Below, in pieces: positions 8,724 to 17,900 of a DNA stretch of 64,000 nt. The translations under genes and the position numbers were made by a program. The stretch comes from Henriciella algicola (GTDB lineage Bacteria; Pseudomonadota; Alphaproteobacteria; Caulobacterales; Hyphomonadaceae), in assembly GCF_003576245.1 (NCBI RefSeq), contig NZ_QWGA01000008.1:486031-550030 (forward strand), given 5' to 3'. Numbering within the stretch: position 1 is the stretch's first letter; every line of letters begins with the position of its first letter. The notes below the pieces were generated by a model. The model was not told where the DNA came from and did not search any database. It saw only the letters and a program-made list of their open reading frames with translations.

Positions 8724-10229
8724 TTACTCGAAAAGCCCCGCCCTGTAGTCGAAAGCAGATTGTGGAATGTTCTCTCCGCACGCGCGCCGCGCCTGGAGCC
8801 TCGTGAGATGCGCGGCCCCGTCGAGCAGGTTGAGCGCAATCTGTTTGACGGTGCGGGTCTCGAGCGCTTCAAGCGGGCTTCCCTTTACCCACTCATTGAA
8901 GGCGCCCATCGCCGGGCCGCACCAGATCTGATAGTCGCGCAGGCGGCTCTCATCGCCCTCGCGCGCCCACTGCGCCCCGAAGAACAGATAACGCCGGAAG
9001 ACAAGCGCCAGCTGGTGGTGCGGGTCGGCTTCTGCTTTTGCGAGCTCTTTGGGATTGGTGCCGCTCATATAGGCGCGGGTCTTCTCCCACGCGGCGGCGT
9101 AGGGCTCACCGAGCGCGGTTTCGATGAAGGCCTGTTCCTGCGCCGTGCAGTCGGCAAAGCTGGCGCGCGTCTTGTGGATCTCGCGCATGCGCTTGCCACG
9201 CATGGCGAACAGCGTGCCGCGCTTGAGAACCTGCACCTCTACGCCCTGTTCGAACATGTCGGCGGCAGGGGCCATGGCGATATCTGCGGGGCCTGCTTCA
9301 GCGAGCAGTTTGCGCCCTGCGAGAGAGAGGCCGGATTCAACGGCGGCCTGATTGACCGAGCCGGTGATGATGTAGGCCGCGCCCATCTGGAAAGCGGCGG
9401 CGGCTGCCCATGGCGTGCCGATGCCGCCGCCAAGGCCGATGCGGATATCATCGGCATTGAGGCCGTGCTCTTCGCAGACCTGGCGGCGCGCCTGAACCAG
9501 CGAGGAGAAGAGGGGTCCGGCGGCGCGGTTGTCGGTATGCCCGCCGCTATCGGCTTCAGCGGTGATGTCGAGCGCGACCGGAACGCTGGCGGCGATCTCT
9601 GCCTGCTCGGGTGTGATGTCCCCCCGGGAGACAAGCTGTTTCAGAATGGCATCGGGGGCAGGGGCCATGAACTGGCGTGCAACTTCGGCGCGCGAGACCT
9701 TGGCGAAGACATGTGTGCTGCGCTTGATGCTGCCATCCGCGGCGCGTGACAGGCCTGCTGCGCTGTAGCGGACGATTTCGGGCGATAGCTGCATGAAGGC
9801 AGAGGCCGAGACACGGGCGACACCGCGCGACAGGAAGAGGTCCACGACGGCGCGCTCATAGCCCGGCTGCTGCGGCGTATGGATGAGGTTGGCGCCCCAG
9901 GCAGGGGCACCTTTGCCGAGAGCTGCCTCGATCTCATCGAGACCTGCGGCAATCGTTTCCGGCTTGAAGCCTGCGCTGCCGTAAAAGCCGACAAGCCCGG
10001 CCTGCACAGCCGCGATGACCATGTGCGGGGTCGCAATACCGCGCGCCATTTCGCCGACGATATAGGCAAAGCGGCTACCATGGGTCTTGGTAAAGGCGTG
10101 ATCGCCCAGCCAGTCTGCATAGACGGCGTTGTCTTGCGAGGTGGCGTTTTTGGTTAATGGGGGGTGCCGCGTCTCAACCTTCTTGGCCGCGCCGCTGTAA
10201 CTGTTGGATTCCCAGTGCTGGATCCTCAT
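8724..10229 (-). CDS. pfaD: PfaD-like enoyl reductase of PUFA/polyketide synthase
   Basis: 501 residues, a TIM-barrel flavoprotein of the PfaD family related to nitronate monooxygenases. It has the family signatures EADSGGHTDNR and the FMN/substrate loop GLGGGIGTPWAAAAAFQMGA followed by ITGSVNQ. PfaD acts in trans as the enoyl reductase of Pfa synthases and of some polyketide systems. It is the first gene of the operon, followed after 27 bases by the KS-AT-ACP gene. The order reductase, KS-AT-ACP-KR, KS-CLF-AT is the myxobacterial pfa1-pfa2-pfa3 order rather than the marine gammaproteobacterial pfaABCD order. The start at 10229 is preceded by a purine-rich stretch. Confidence 0.93.
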   Translation of the reverse strand: MRIQHWESNSYSGAAKKVETRHPPLTKNATSQDNAVYADWLGDHAFTKTHGSRFAYIVGEMARGIATPHMVIAAVQAGLVGFYGSAGFKPETIAAGLDEIEAALGKGAPAWGANLIHTPQQPGYERAVVDLFLSRGVARVSASAFMQLSPEIVRYSAAGLSRAADGSIKRSTHVFAKVSRAEVARQFMAPAPDAILKQLVSRGDITPEQAEIAASVPVALDITAEADSGGHTDNRAAGPLFSSLVQARRQVCEEHGLNADDIRIGLGGGIGTPWAAAAAFQMGAAYIITGSVNQAAVESGLSLAGRKLLAEAGPADIAMAPAADMFEQGVEVQVLKRGTLFAMRGKRMREIHKTRASFADCTAQEQAFIETALGEPYAAAWEKTRAYMSGTNPKELAKAEADPHHQLALVFRRYLFFGAQWAREGDESRLRDYQIWCGPAMGAFNEWVKGSPLEALETRTVKQIALNLLDGAAHLTRLQARRACGENIPQSAFDYRAGLFE

Positions 10230-10330
10230 GCCTCAGCTATTCCCCTACAGGCTAAGAAGTAGAGCGTGAATTCACCTGCGTTGCAATGTTTCGGCCAGTG
10301 TTTCTCGCATGCGCAGCAAGTCTGCATGCA

Positions 10331-10352
10331 ATCGTGACGCATAAGTCACGAT
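10331..10352. promoter_or_regulatory. Perfect inverted repeat upstream of pfa operon, 8-6-8
   Basis: ATCGTGAC, six bases, then GTCACGAT: eight perfectly paired bases per arm, about 100 bases upstream of the PfaD-like start. The core GTGA-N8-TCAC is two bases too wide for a standard CRP/FNR site, so I do not assign a regulator. It looks like a dimeric-repressor operator. Confidence 0.55.
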
Positions 10353-10364
10353 TTTGCCCAAACC

Positions 10365-10378
10365 GTTGCAACTGCAAC
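10365..10378. promoter_or_regulatory. Perfect palindrome GTTGCA-AC-TGCAAC upstream of pfa operon
   Basis: Six-base arms with a two-base spacer. The form is typical of MarR-family operators, and it resembles the palindrome between the MarR gene and hppD at 59520-59537 of this window. It lies 136 bases upstream of the PfaD-like start codon and 13 bases from the preceding inverted repeat. Confidence 0.5.
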
Positions 10379-10390
10379 AGATGAGCTCAC

Positions 10391-10408
10391 TACATAGATA
10401 TATATGTA
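10391..10408. promoter_or_regulatory. AT-rich inverted repeat TACATA-N6-TATGTA
   Basis: Third inverted repeat in the 195-base gap between the PEP carboxylase stop and the pfa operon. It is strongly AT-rich in a GC-rich genome, so it may mark a promoter core or an operator. Distal position, 162 bases before the PfaD-like start. Confidence 0.4.
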
Positions 10409-10424
10409 TGGCTTGTTCGAGCCT

Positions 10425-13244
10425 TCAGCCCCATGCGCCAAAAGCATGACTTGTTGCAATGGACAGCCGGGAGACAAGCGCGCCGCATTGGCGGAGCGGT
10501 GCGATCAGCTCTCGATGTAGCCTGTCATAGCCCGCCTGGCTTTGCGCGCCGCTTTCATGGCCGGGCTCATTGATGTGCTGGAACAGGTCCGCTTCGCCGC
10601 GTGACGGCGGATAGATTTCCTCAAGCAGGTCAGCGGCTTCATCGATCCGCATGGCAAGGACCAGCGAGATAATGTCACTGCGGCTGGTATCATGGCGGGC
10701 AGAGAGGTCACTGAGGCGGCCCGTGAGGCTCAGCGCGTAAAGCATCAGTGCCTGACGGATGGCGTGCAGGGCATGGAAATCCAGCCGGTTCTCATGGCGG
10801 CTCTCGACACTCGGCGCATCATCCAGCGATGCGATCAGAGTATCGAATTCGATGAGGTCGACGCTCAGCCGGTTGGCGATCTTCTGCAGGCTGGCGGCAG
10901 TGTGGTTTTCGCCGAGCGTATCGGCGACACGGCGAAGGGCACTCGCTTGGGCTATGTCGCCATGCCGGGACACAGCGAGCCACACATGCGGATCGAAAAC
11001 GCTGGCATAGCCTCGCAGGACCGGCAGGCTGGTCAGCATCCGCGCGCGGGTCGCCAGCATGATCAGCGCATGAAGGCGCGGCGAGGCGTTGATGATGTCG
11101 CGCATCCGCTCTTTCTCACGCGGCATGGCAGAGCCGATCCCGCAGGCTGAGTTTAGCGGCACGCCGAGCTGCTGGAGCATGGCATTATGGGAGATCGCGC
11201 GTATGGCAGACGGCCCGCTTGGCCCGCCCGCGCGTTTAACGGGGCGCGAGCCTGCCTTGACCAGGAAGCCGGCGGTGAACCCGCCCAGCATCTCCTCATA
11301 GTCGCTGTCGACAAACAGTGTCTCATGCCAGTTTCGAAGCGCGCGATAGGCGTCCCAGACAAAATCGGTTTGTGTGTAGAAGGCGTCGTCATCGGTCGAG
11401 GCCGGCTCTGACAGGATGTGTTCGCAGAAAGCGGCATAGGTGGCGCGTGAAAGCTCTGGCGTTGCGAAATGCAGGAAGCCGTCGCCGCCCTGGAAGCTCA
11501 CTTCGTGGATGGGCTGGATGTCGCGGGCGAGAAGTTCGCCGCGCGTCCATGGCGTCAGCAGATGATCGTGGCGCTGCTGGAAGCTGCCGGGATAAGCGCC
11601 GCGGCCGATCGACTCGCCGTGCGTGTTGAAGACCAGAAGGCCCGTGCCGGGCAGCACATCGCCCAGCGCGCGTCCGATCAGGCTGTGTATCCGCTCAATC
11701 GCCATATTGCCGGCGACCTGTCCGATGAAGCGGCCTGAGTCGGAAAAGCCAAGCTGGATAGAGAGATAGCCGCGGGTTCTGACATAGTCCCTGAAGGCGG
11801 CTTCCTCGAGCAGCCGCTCGACGAAACGACCACCGGTTTCCAGCGCTTCCGGTGTCTCGAACAGCGGCGAGATATCAAGCTCGTGGTCGACGCCATACTG
11901 GCGGGCAAGGTGTAGCGCGCCCATCACCGTGGCGGGGTTCTCGCTCTCTGCGATGAGAAAGCGAATGGGTGAGCCCGCATCGATATGTTTCAGGATCTGC
12001 GCGCACATCATGAACTGGCGCCGCGCCGTGGACTGTTCGAGGAAGAGGTCGGCGAAGTTCACGGGGCGCACTTCGGTGTTGCCCGCCATCTCAGAAAGCT
12101 TGCTGAGGGCAAGGCGGCCAAGCTCACTGTCTTCGGTTTCGAGGTCGAGGTCGCGCTGAAGGACGGTGCGCACCTGCGCAGCATTCACGCGTAAATGGAT
12201 GCGGGCCGTGCCAAGCTGGAGCGCGTCGATTTCGGCGCGCAGGATCATCAGGGCGGCGGCGGTCTCGTCAGGTGTGTCAGTGTCTTCGATGAGCGTTGTC
12301 AGCGGATCGGTCAGGGTGGCCGCGTCTGTGATCTTTGCGTCGGAGGCGGCGGTCAGGAAGTTGGCCGCGTCGCTGAGCACGTCCGGGTCGGAGAGGTCCT
12401 GGCCGAATTTCTCGGCGGCTGCTTCGGTATGGGCCTGCGCAGCGGCTAGTTGCTTCTCAAGCGCGGCCAGCGTCTCGAACTCTGCGAAATTAGAAAGGCG
12501 CCCGCGATAATAGGCGAGCTGGGCTGCCTTCTCGCGCAGGCGCAGCGTGATTGATTGCGACCAGTGAATGTCCGTGCGCCCATCAAGATCATAGCCGACC
12601 CAGCTTGCGAGTGTGGGCAGAACCGGGCGGAGGGTACGCCAGTCGTCAAGGGACTTCCTGGCCGTGTTGACGACGAGACTGGCATAGTGGCCGGCGGCGT
12701 CCTGCGCATTCGCGATCGCGTCCTGTGCTTCCTCATGCTCATGGGTCAGCGTGATCTGGTCCGGCCAGTCCGGCTGTGGGTCGCTGGCGGCAGATTTGAG
12801 GGTGGCAAGTTCGCTTTTGCCGGGCTGGCTTGCATAGTCTGCGAAGGCACGCCGCAGGCGCTGGGAGAGCGCGAAGGTCGGGTGAGCTGTGAAGACGATG
12901 CCGCCCGCATGACGCGTTACGGTTTCACGAAACCGCTCTGGATCCGACTTGGCGAGAGCCGAGAGCTGCGCGCTCACCCCGGCGAACGCATCTTTCGGTT
13001 TGCCGATCTCGGTGTGATGGGCCCGGAACTGGTCGGCGCGCGCCTGCAGCAGGTCAAAGTGCAGCACATCCACCGTTTCTGCGACGCTGGAGAGGCTGGT
13101 GCGGCCGGCCTCAAGGTCCTGAAATAGCTGGAGGGCGAAGGAGAAAACCGAATTGGTCAGCGGGTCGCGATCAATGCCCTCGGCGTGGTCGCGCAGGAAT
13201 TTGCGGATGCGGGCCGGGTCGAGCGGCGTCTTTCTGGTCGGCAT
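10425..13244 (-). CDS. ppc: Phosphoenolpyruvate carboxylase, divergent
   Basis: 939 residues, the usual length for the family. It has the catalytic histidine motif FTAHPT (His121) and an SRPVKR segment near residue 670 that matches the GSRPxKR motif. It would convert PEP and bicarbonate to oxaloacetate, replenishing the TCA cycle. The glycine-rich loop usually read as GRGGSxGRGG is instead NTHGESIGRGAYPG near residues 535-550, and the SNKDGG motif is altered to SDSGRFIGQ. It therefore belongs to a divergent subgroup, and activity is likely but not certain. It is in the same orientation as the pfa operon downstream but separated from it by three inverted repeats. Confidence 0.8.
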   Translation of the reverse strand: MPTRKTPLDPARIRKFLRDHAEGIDRDPLTNSVFSFALQLFQDLEAGRTSLSSVAETVDVLHFDLLQARADQFRAHHTEIGKPKDAFAGVSAQLSALAKSDPERFRETVTRHAGGIVFTAHPTFALSQRLRRAFADYASQPGKSELATLKSAASDPQPDWPDQITLTHEHEEAQDAIANAQDAAGHYASLVVNTARKSLDDWRTLRPVLPTLASWVGYDLDGRTDIHWSQSITLRLREKAAQLAYYRGRLSNFAEFETLAALEKQLAAAQAHTEAAAEKFGQDLSDPDVLSDAANFLTAASDAKITDAATLTDPLTTLIEDTDTPDETAAALMILRAEIDALQLGTARIHLRVNAAQVRTVLQRDLDLETEDSELGRLALSKLSEMAGNTEVRPVNFADLFLEQSTARRQFMMCAQILKHIDAGSPIRFLIAESENPATVMGALHLARQYGVDHELDISPLFETPEALETGGRFVERLLEEAAFRDYVRTRGYLSIQLGFSDSGRFIGQVAGNMAIERIHSLIGRALGDVLPGTGLLVFNTHGESIGRGAYPGSFQQRHDHLLTPWTRGELLARDIQPIHEVSFQGGDGFLHFATPELSRATYAAFCEHILSEPASTDDDAFYTQTDFVWDAYRALRNWHETLFVDSDYEEMLGGFTAGFLVKAGSRPVKRAGGPSGPSAIRAISHNAMLQQLGVPLNSACGIGSAMPREKERMRDIINASPRLHALIMLATRARMLTSLPVLRGYASVFDPHVWLAVSRHGDIAQASALRRVADTLGENHTAASLQKIANRLSVDLIEFDTLIASLDDAPSVESRHENRLDFHALHAIRQALMLYALSLTGRLSDLSARHDTSRSDIISLVLAMRIDEAADLLEEIYPPSRGEADLFQHINEPGHESGAQSQAGYDRLHRELIAPLRQCGALVSRLSIATSHAFGAWG

Positions 13245-13330
13245 ATGATCGGTCTCCCTGAAAGCAAGATAGCGTCTGAACGCTCATCTTGTTCAGCAGG
13301 CCGGTCTGACGAGTGCCGGTCAAGGCTGAG

Positions 13331-13368
13331 GGCAGGCAGTGGCGGGAGCGATCCCGCAACTGCCTGCC
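13331..13368. terminator. Long GC hairpin between DUF2855 gene and ppc
   Basis: GGCAGGCAGT pairs with ACTGCCTGCC, and inside it GCGGGA pairs with TCCCGC around a GCGA tetraloop, giving about 16 pairs with one internal mismatch. It sits 16 bases past the DUF2855 stop and 86 bases before the ppc start, both on the minus strand. There is no T-run on either side, so it may be a processing or attenuation element rather than an intrinsic terminator. Confidence 0.55.
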
Positions 13369-13384
13369 GACAGCGCAGAGCTTA

Positions 13385-14467
13385 CTAGAGTGAGGCCATG
13401 ATGCCGCGGCTCGGCGCCACCTTGTTGTCGAGGAAGTCGCGCCAGATCGCGGCGACGGCATCGGCGCCCTTCACCCGTTCGATCTCGATCTCTTTCGAGG
13501 CTTCGCGGGCAAGGCGTGCGCTTGCCTCGCTGGCTTTCAAATAGAGGACGCCGGGGCCCCAATCCTTGTTGCGCTTGGCGATCTGCGACGGCGCAAAGAA
13601 GAAGCGCGGCTCTGCGCCCGGCAGGCCGCTCGCCCGGCCTGCGCTCTCCCAATGGGTCGCACCAACCATACAGCTCTCGACCATGTTTTCCTGAAGATGG
13701 TTGTGCAGGGTGACCGTGAGGTCGCGGTTGCCGGACATGTCGACATAGGCGGTCTTTACCGACGGATCGATCTTCTCTTCCTCGCCATAGAGGAGGACCT
13801 CATCACAGCAGCCGAGATTTTCCACGAACGACTTGTTGCCCGCAGAGGTGAGACCGATGACGCGTTTGCCCGCCTTGCCATCCTCCTTGATGAACTGGGC
13901 AAGCCCGAAGCCCGTCTTCGATGAAACAGAGCCGATCACGACCTGCTCAGCCCCGAAATAATCATTGTCGGTCAGATAGTCGTAGAGAACAAAGGAAGTG
14001 ATGAAGAGCGGGAAGTAGAGGCTGCGCTCATCTTCCATGGTGCGCAGGGCTTCCGGCTCCCCAGCGAGGCGCCGGTACTGGTTATAGACGGCTGCGAGGT
14101 CGGCCCGGTGCCGGGCGGCATCCATGAAATAGTCGTCCTTGATGCTGCCGACGGTAAGCACCGTCTCATTCGCCATTGGGAAAAAGCCATAGAGCCGTTC
14201 ACCAACCGCAATGTCTGGACTGCGCGACTCAACGACATCGCCAAAACCCCAGACAGTGACCTTGCCCCAGCCTTCCTCAGCCGGAAAGAACCGCCAATAG
14301 CCAATGGCGTCACCAGAGATCGCATAACTCACATTGTTCGAGGTGATCGCGAACTTGTCGATAGCGACACGGACCTGTCCGTCCTCAAGCGTGGCTTGTG
14401 GCCGGGTGACGGGTTTCGTCTTCCGGTAGTCGCTGCGATTGATCCAGAGCTCGCTGACATCAGCCAT
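13385..14467 (-). CDS. DUF2855 family protein (MDR-like)
   Basis: 360 residues, full length. Resembles the DUF2855 family, proteins with the outline of medium-chain dehydrogenase/reductases but without its zinc or cofactor motifs being clear. An N-terminal segment with WGFGDVVES and GERLYGFFP resembles the GroES-like half, and GSVSSKTGFGLAQF stands where the nucleotide-binding loop would be. Substrate and pathway are unknown. It lies between ppc and a divergently transcribed flavoprotein gene; a long hairpin follows its stop. Confidence 0.7.
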   Translation of the reverse strand: MADVSELWINRSDYRKTKPVTRPQATLEDGQVRVAIDKFAITSNNVSYAISGDAIGYWRFFPAEEGWGKVTVWGFGDVVESRSPDIAVGERLYGFFPMANETVLTVGSIKDDYFMDAARHRADLAAVYNQYRRLAGEPEALRTMEDERSLYFPLFITSFVLYDYLTDNDYFGAEQVVIGSVSSKTGFGLAQFIKEDGKAGKRVIGLTSAGNKSFVENLGCCDEVLLYGEEEKIDPSVKTAYVDMSGNRDLTVTLHNHLQENMVESCMVGATHWESAGRASGLPGAEPRFFFAPSQIAKRNKDWGPGVLYLKASEASARLAREASKEIEIERVKGADAVAAIWRDFLDNKVAPSRGIMASL

Positions 14468-14615
14468 CGGGTCGGTCCTTCCCTTGAATCTTTTATCCAG
14501 CGCAAGAATGAACCGTCTGGAGGCGAGTGCAAGGGGCGGGTGATTTGCTGCCGCGAGGGCAATCCTTCGCAGGGGCGAATGATTGTCCTATCAAGGGCGG
14601 GACAACATGATTTGA

Positions 14616-15605
<990 letters not shown>

Positions 15606-15628
15606 GCCAGAATAGACTGATTGCTGAA

Positions 15629-15664
15629 GGGCGCCGGATTGTTTCAACCCGGCGCCCTTTTTCT
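15629..15664 (+). terminator. Intrinsic terminator after NMO-like gene
   Basis: GGGCGCCGG pairs with CCGGCGCCC around an 11-base loop, followed by TTTTTCT. It begins 24 bases past the stop and reaches the end of the convergent CaiB-type gene. Confidence 0.9.
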
Positions 15665-16838
15665 ATTCGCTGAGCAGGATGCCTTTTTCCGTTAGCTCAG
15701 ACACGCGCGCCTCATCAGCGCCAATCCAGTCTTTCAGGGCATCGACATTGTGCTCGCCCCGGCGCGGTGGGCGCATGCCTGCGGCGATGCCGCTCTGCGA
15801 CTGAGAGAACTTGTACGGCGACTGGACTGTGCGACGCGCATTGCCCCTGTCGTCTTCGACATCGACCAGAACGCCATTCGGCCCGACACTGGTCTGCGAA
15901 AAGGACTCCTCGCCAAACTTCCGTACCAGACCCCAGGCGAGGTTCATTCCGTCCAGCGCCTTGGTGAGCGCCTCAAAGTCTGGATAGGAGAGGATGTGTT
16001 CGGTGACCGCCTTGTGGCGCGCAGCAACTTTCTCTTCGAGGCTTGCGCCTTTCGGGGTCGGATCGACGAGGCCAGCCTTTTTCGACAGCACGATCCAGAT
16101 CCATTTCATGTCAGAGGCAATCAGGATGCGCTTGCCCTCCGGCGCGTCCCAAACCTGGTTCTCTTTTGGCTTTGGCCAGACACCGTCCAGCGCCCAATGG
16201 GCGTAGTCGTCGGTCGCATGGATCACATTGATCATCGCAATGTCGACATGTTGGCCCTCGCCCGTCTTTTCAGCGACACGCAGGGCAGCGAGCAGACCGA
16301 CCAGGCCGTGCAGCGAGCTGTAGCTATCAGCGAGTGAGTATTGGAGGTCAGTCGGTTGTCCGCCGCTGATCTCTGCCTGACGGGCGATGAGTCCCGCTTC
16401 GGCGTGCACAACGGGGGCATAGGCGGCGCGCTTTGCCTCTGGCCCCGTCTGGCCGAATCCGGAGATGGACAGCATGACGAGTTTCGGATTGACCGCGTGC
16501 ACGCTGTCCCAGTCGAGACCAAAGCGCTTCATCACGCCGGGGCGGAAATTCTCCACCAGCATGTCGGCTTTCTTGCAAAGCTCCAGCACCAGCTCACGGG
16601 CGCCTTCGGCCTTGAGGTCGATGCAGATGTTCCGCTTGCCGATGTTCTGCTGAAGGTAAAAACCAGCAACGCCCTCATCCGACTTGCCGAAATGGCGGGT
16701 GACATCGCCTTCGGGCGGCTCGATCTTCAGGACGTCAGCGCCGAGGTCAGAGAGCATCCGTGTCGCAAAAGGGCCGGCTAGAACACGTGAAAGATCAAGG
16801 ACTTTCAGCCCTTCGAGTGGAAATCCCTTTATGTCCAT
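15663..16838 (-). CDS. CaiB/BaiF family (class III) CoA transferase
   Basis: 391 residues. The N-terminus has the class III signature DLSRVLAGPFATRMLSDLGADVLKIE cut at its first 36 residues, and the catalytic aspartate of the family lies in YSLADSYSSLHG. Such enzymes move CoA between carboxylic acids or act as alpha-methylacyl-CoA racemases. Its substrate cannot be read from the sequence. Nearby acyl-CoA dehydrogenases suggest a role in fatty-acid, sterol or carnitine breakdown. It stands alone, with its own promoter gap upstream. Confidence 0.85.
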   Translation of the reverse strand: MDIKGFPLEGLKVLDLSRVLAGPFATRMLSDLGADVLKIEPPEGDVTRHFGKSDEGVAGFYLQQNIGKRNICIDLKAEGARELVLELCKKADMLVENFRPGVMKRFGLDWDSVHAVNPKLVMLSISGFGQTGPEAKRAAYAPVVHAEAGLIARQAEISGGQPTDLQYSLADSYSSLHGLVGLLAALRVAEKTGEGQHVDIAMINVIHATDDYAHWALDGVWPKPKENQVWDAPEGKRILIASDMKWIWIVLSKKAGLVDPTPKGASLEEKVAARHKAVTEHILSYPDFEALTKALDGMNLAWGLVRKFGEESFSQTSVGPNGVLVDVEDDRGNARRTVQSPYKFSQSQSGIAAGMRPPRRGEHNVDALKDWIGADEARVSELTEKGILLSE

Positions 16839-16921
16839 GACGCATGCTCCCTTTTGGTCTTATTTGCTGCAAGCGTTCTAGACCGGGAGTTCATTTCAGC
16901 ACAGGCTGACCCCGCGTCCGC

Positions 16922-17806
16922 TCACTGCGCGCCTTGCTGACCGAGCAGGATGGCGCCGATGAGCCCGGCATTGTCGCCAAGGCCCGGCGTGGTGATCAGT
17001 TCGCTTGAGGGGGCGTGTTCGAGGTAACCGCCCATCTGCTGGTCGAAGGACTGACGTATGCGGGAAATCAGGTGAGGCGCGAGCATCAGCCCGCCGCCGA
17101 GAATGATGCGCTCTGGCCGGAAGGTGAGGGTGAGAGCGCGGGCGGCCTGCGCGAGATAGTCGGCTGCGATATCCCAGACAGGGTGAGCGGCCGGGAGGTC
17201 TTCCGGCGCACCGGCTCGCGCACGGATAGCGCGCACGGATGCAAGGCCTTCGAGACAGTCGTCATGGAAACGGCAGACGCTCTTGAAGTCCCCGTCGCCG
17301 GTGTGGCGGCGCAGCGCGATATGGCCAAATTCAGGGTGCGATGGCCGCCCCAGAAAACCGCCATTGGCAGAGAGTCCGGCCCCAATGCCCGTCCCTACTG
17401 TGACATAGGCAGCTGAGGCGCAGCCCTGTGCGGCGCCTTGGCTCATCTCTGCGAAGAGGGCGCCGTTCACATCGGTGTCCAAGGTGACGGGTAGGCCAAG
17501 CGCATCTGCGAAATGCGCGCGGAGATTGGTGCCCGACCAGCCCGGCTTTGCCGACCCGGTGATCGTGCCATAGCTCACCGAGTGCGGGTCGACATCGATC
17601 GGGCCGAAGCTCGCAATGCCGAAGGTCTTCAGACTGCCAGGCCCAGTCTGCTCGGTGAACCAGCCTGCGGCAGCCGCCAGCGTCTCTTCTGGCGTGGTCA
17701 CGGGCACACGGTGTGTCGCGACCAGTGCACCTGACGCATCAGCAAGACCGCACTTGAAGGTCGTGCCGCCTGCGTCAATGCCGCCATGAAGCGCGTTTTC
17801 CGACAT
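16922..17806 (-). CDS. ROK family sugar kinase, probable fructokinase
   Basis: 294 residues. The ATP-binding signature IDAGGTTFKCGL is at the N-terminus, with DTDVNG (catalytic Asp) and the VGTGIGAGL phosphate loop following. The ROK zinc site is present as HPEFGH followed by a C-x-F-H-x-x-C-L-E-G segment, the form typical of ROK fructokinases. It would phosphorylate fructose or a related hexose. Divergent from the acyl-CoA dehydrogenase at 17901, with 94 bases between them. Confidence 0.8.
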   Translation of the reverse strand: MSENALHGGIDAGGTTFKCGLADASGALVATHRVPVTTPEETLAAAAGWFTEQTGPGSLKTFGIASFGPIDVDPHSVSYGTITGSAKPGWSGTNLRAHFADALGLPVTLDTDVNGALFAEMSQGAAQGCASAAYVTVGTGIGAGLSANGGFLGRPSHPEFGHIALRRHTGDGDFKSVCRFHDDCLEGLASVRAIRARAGAPEDLPAAHPVWDIAADYLAQAARALTLTFRPERIILGGGLMLAPHLISRIRQSFDQQMGGYLEHAPSSELITTPGLGDNAGLIGAILLGQQGAQ

Positions 17807-17900
17807 TTGCCTTGTGACCTTTTACCCTATCAGTCCTGCCAGACTATGCAGCCCGCGCTTCAATGGATAGGTCTTTGACCGCTTCAAGGAGACAGACCCC

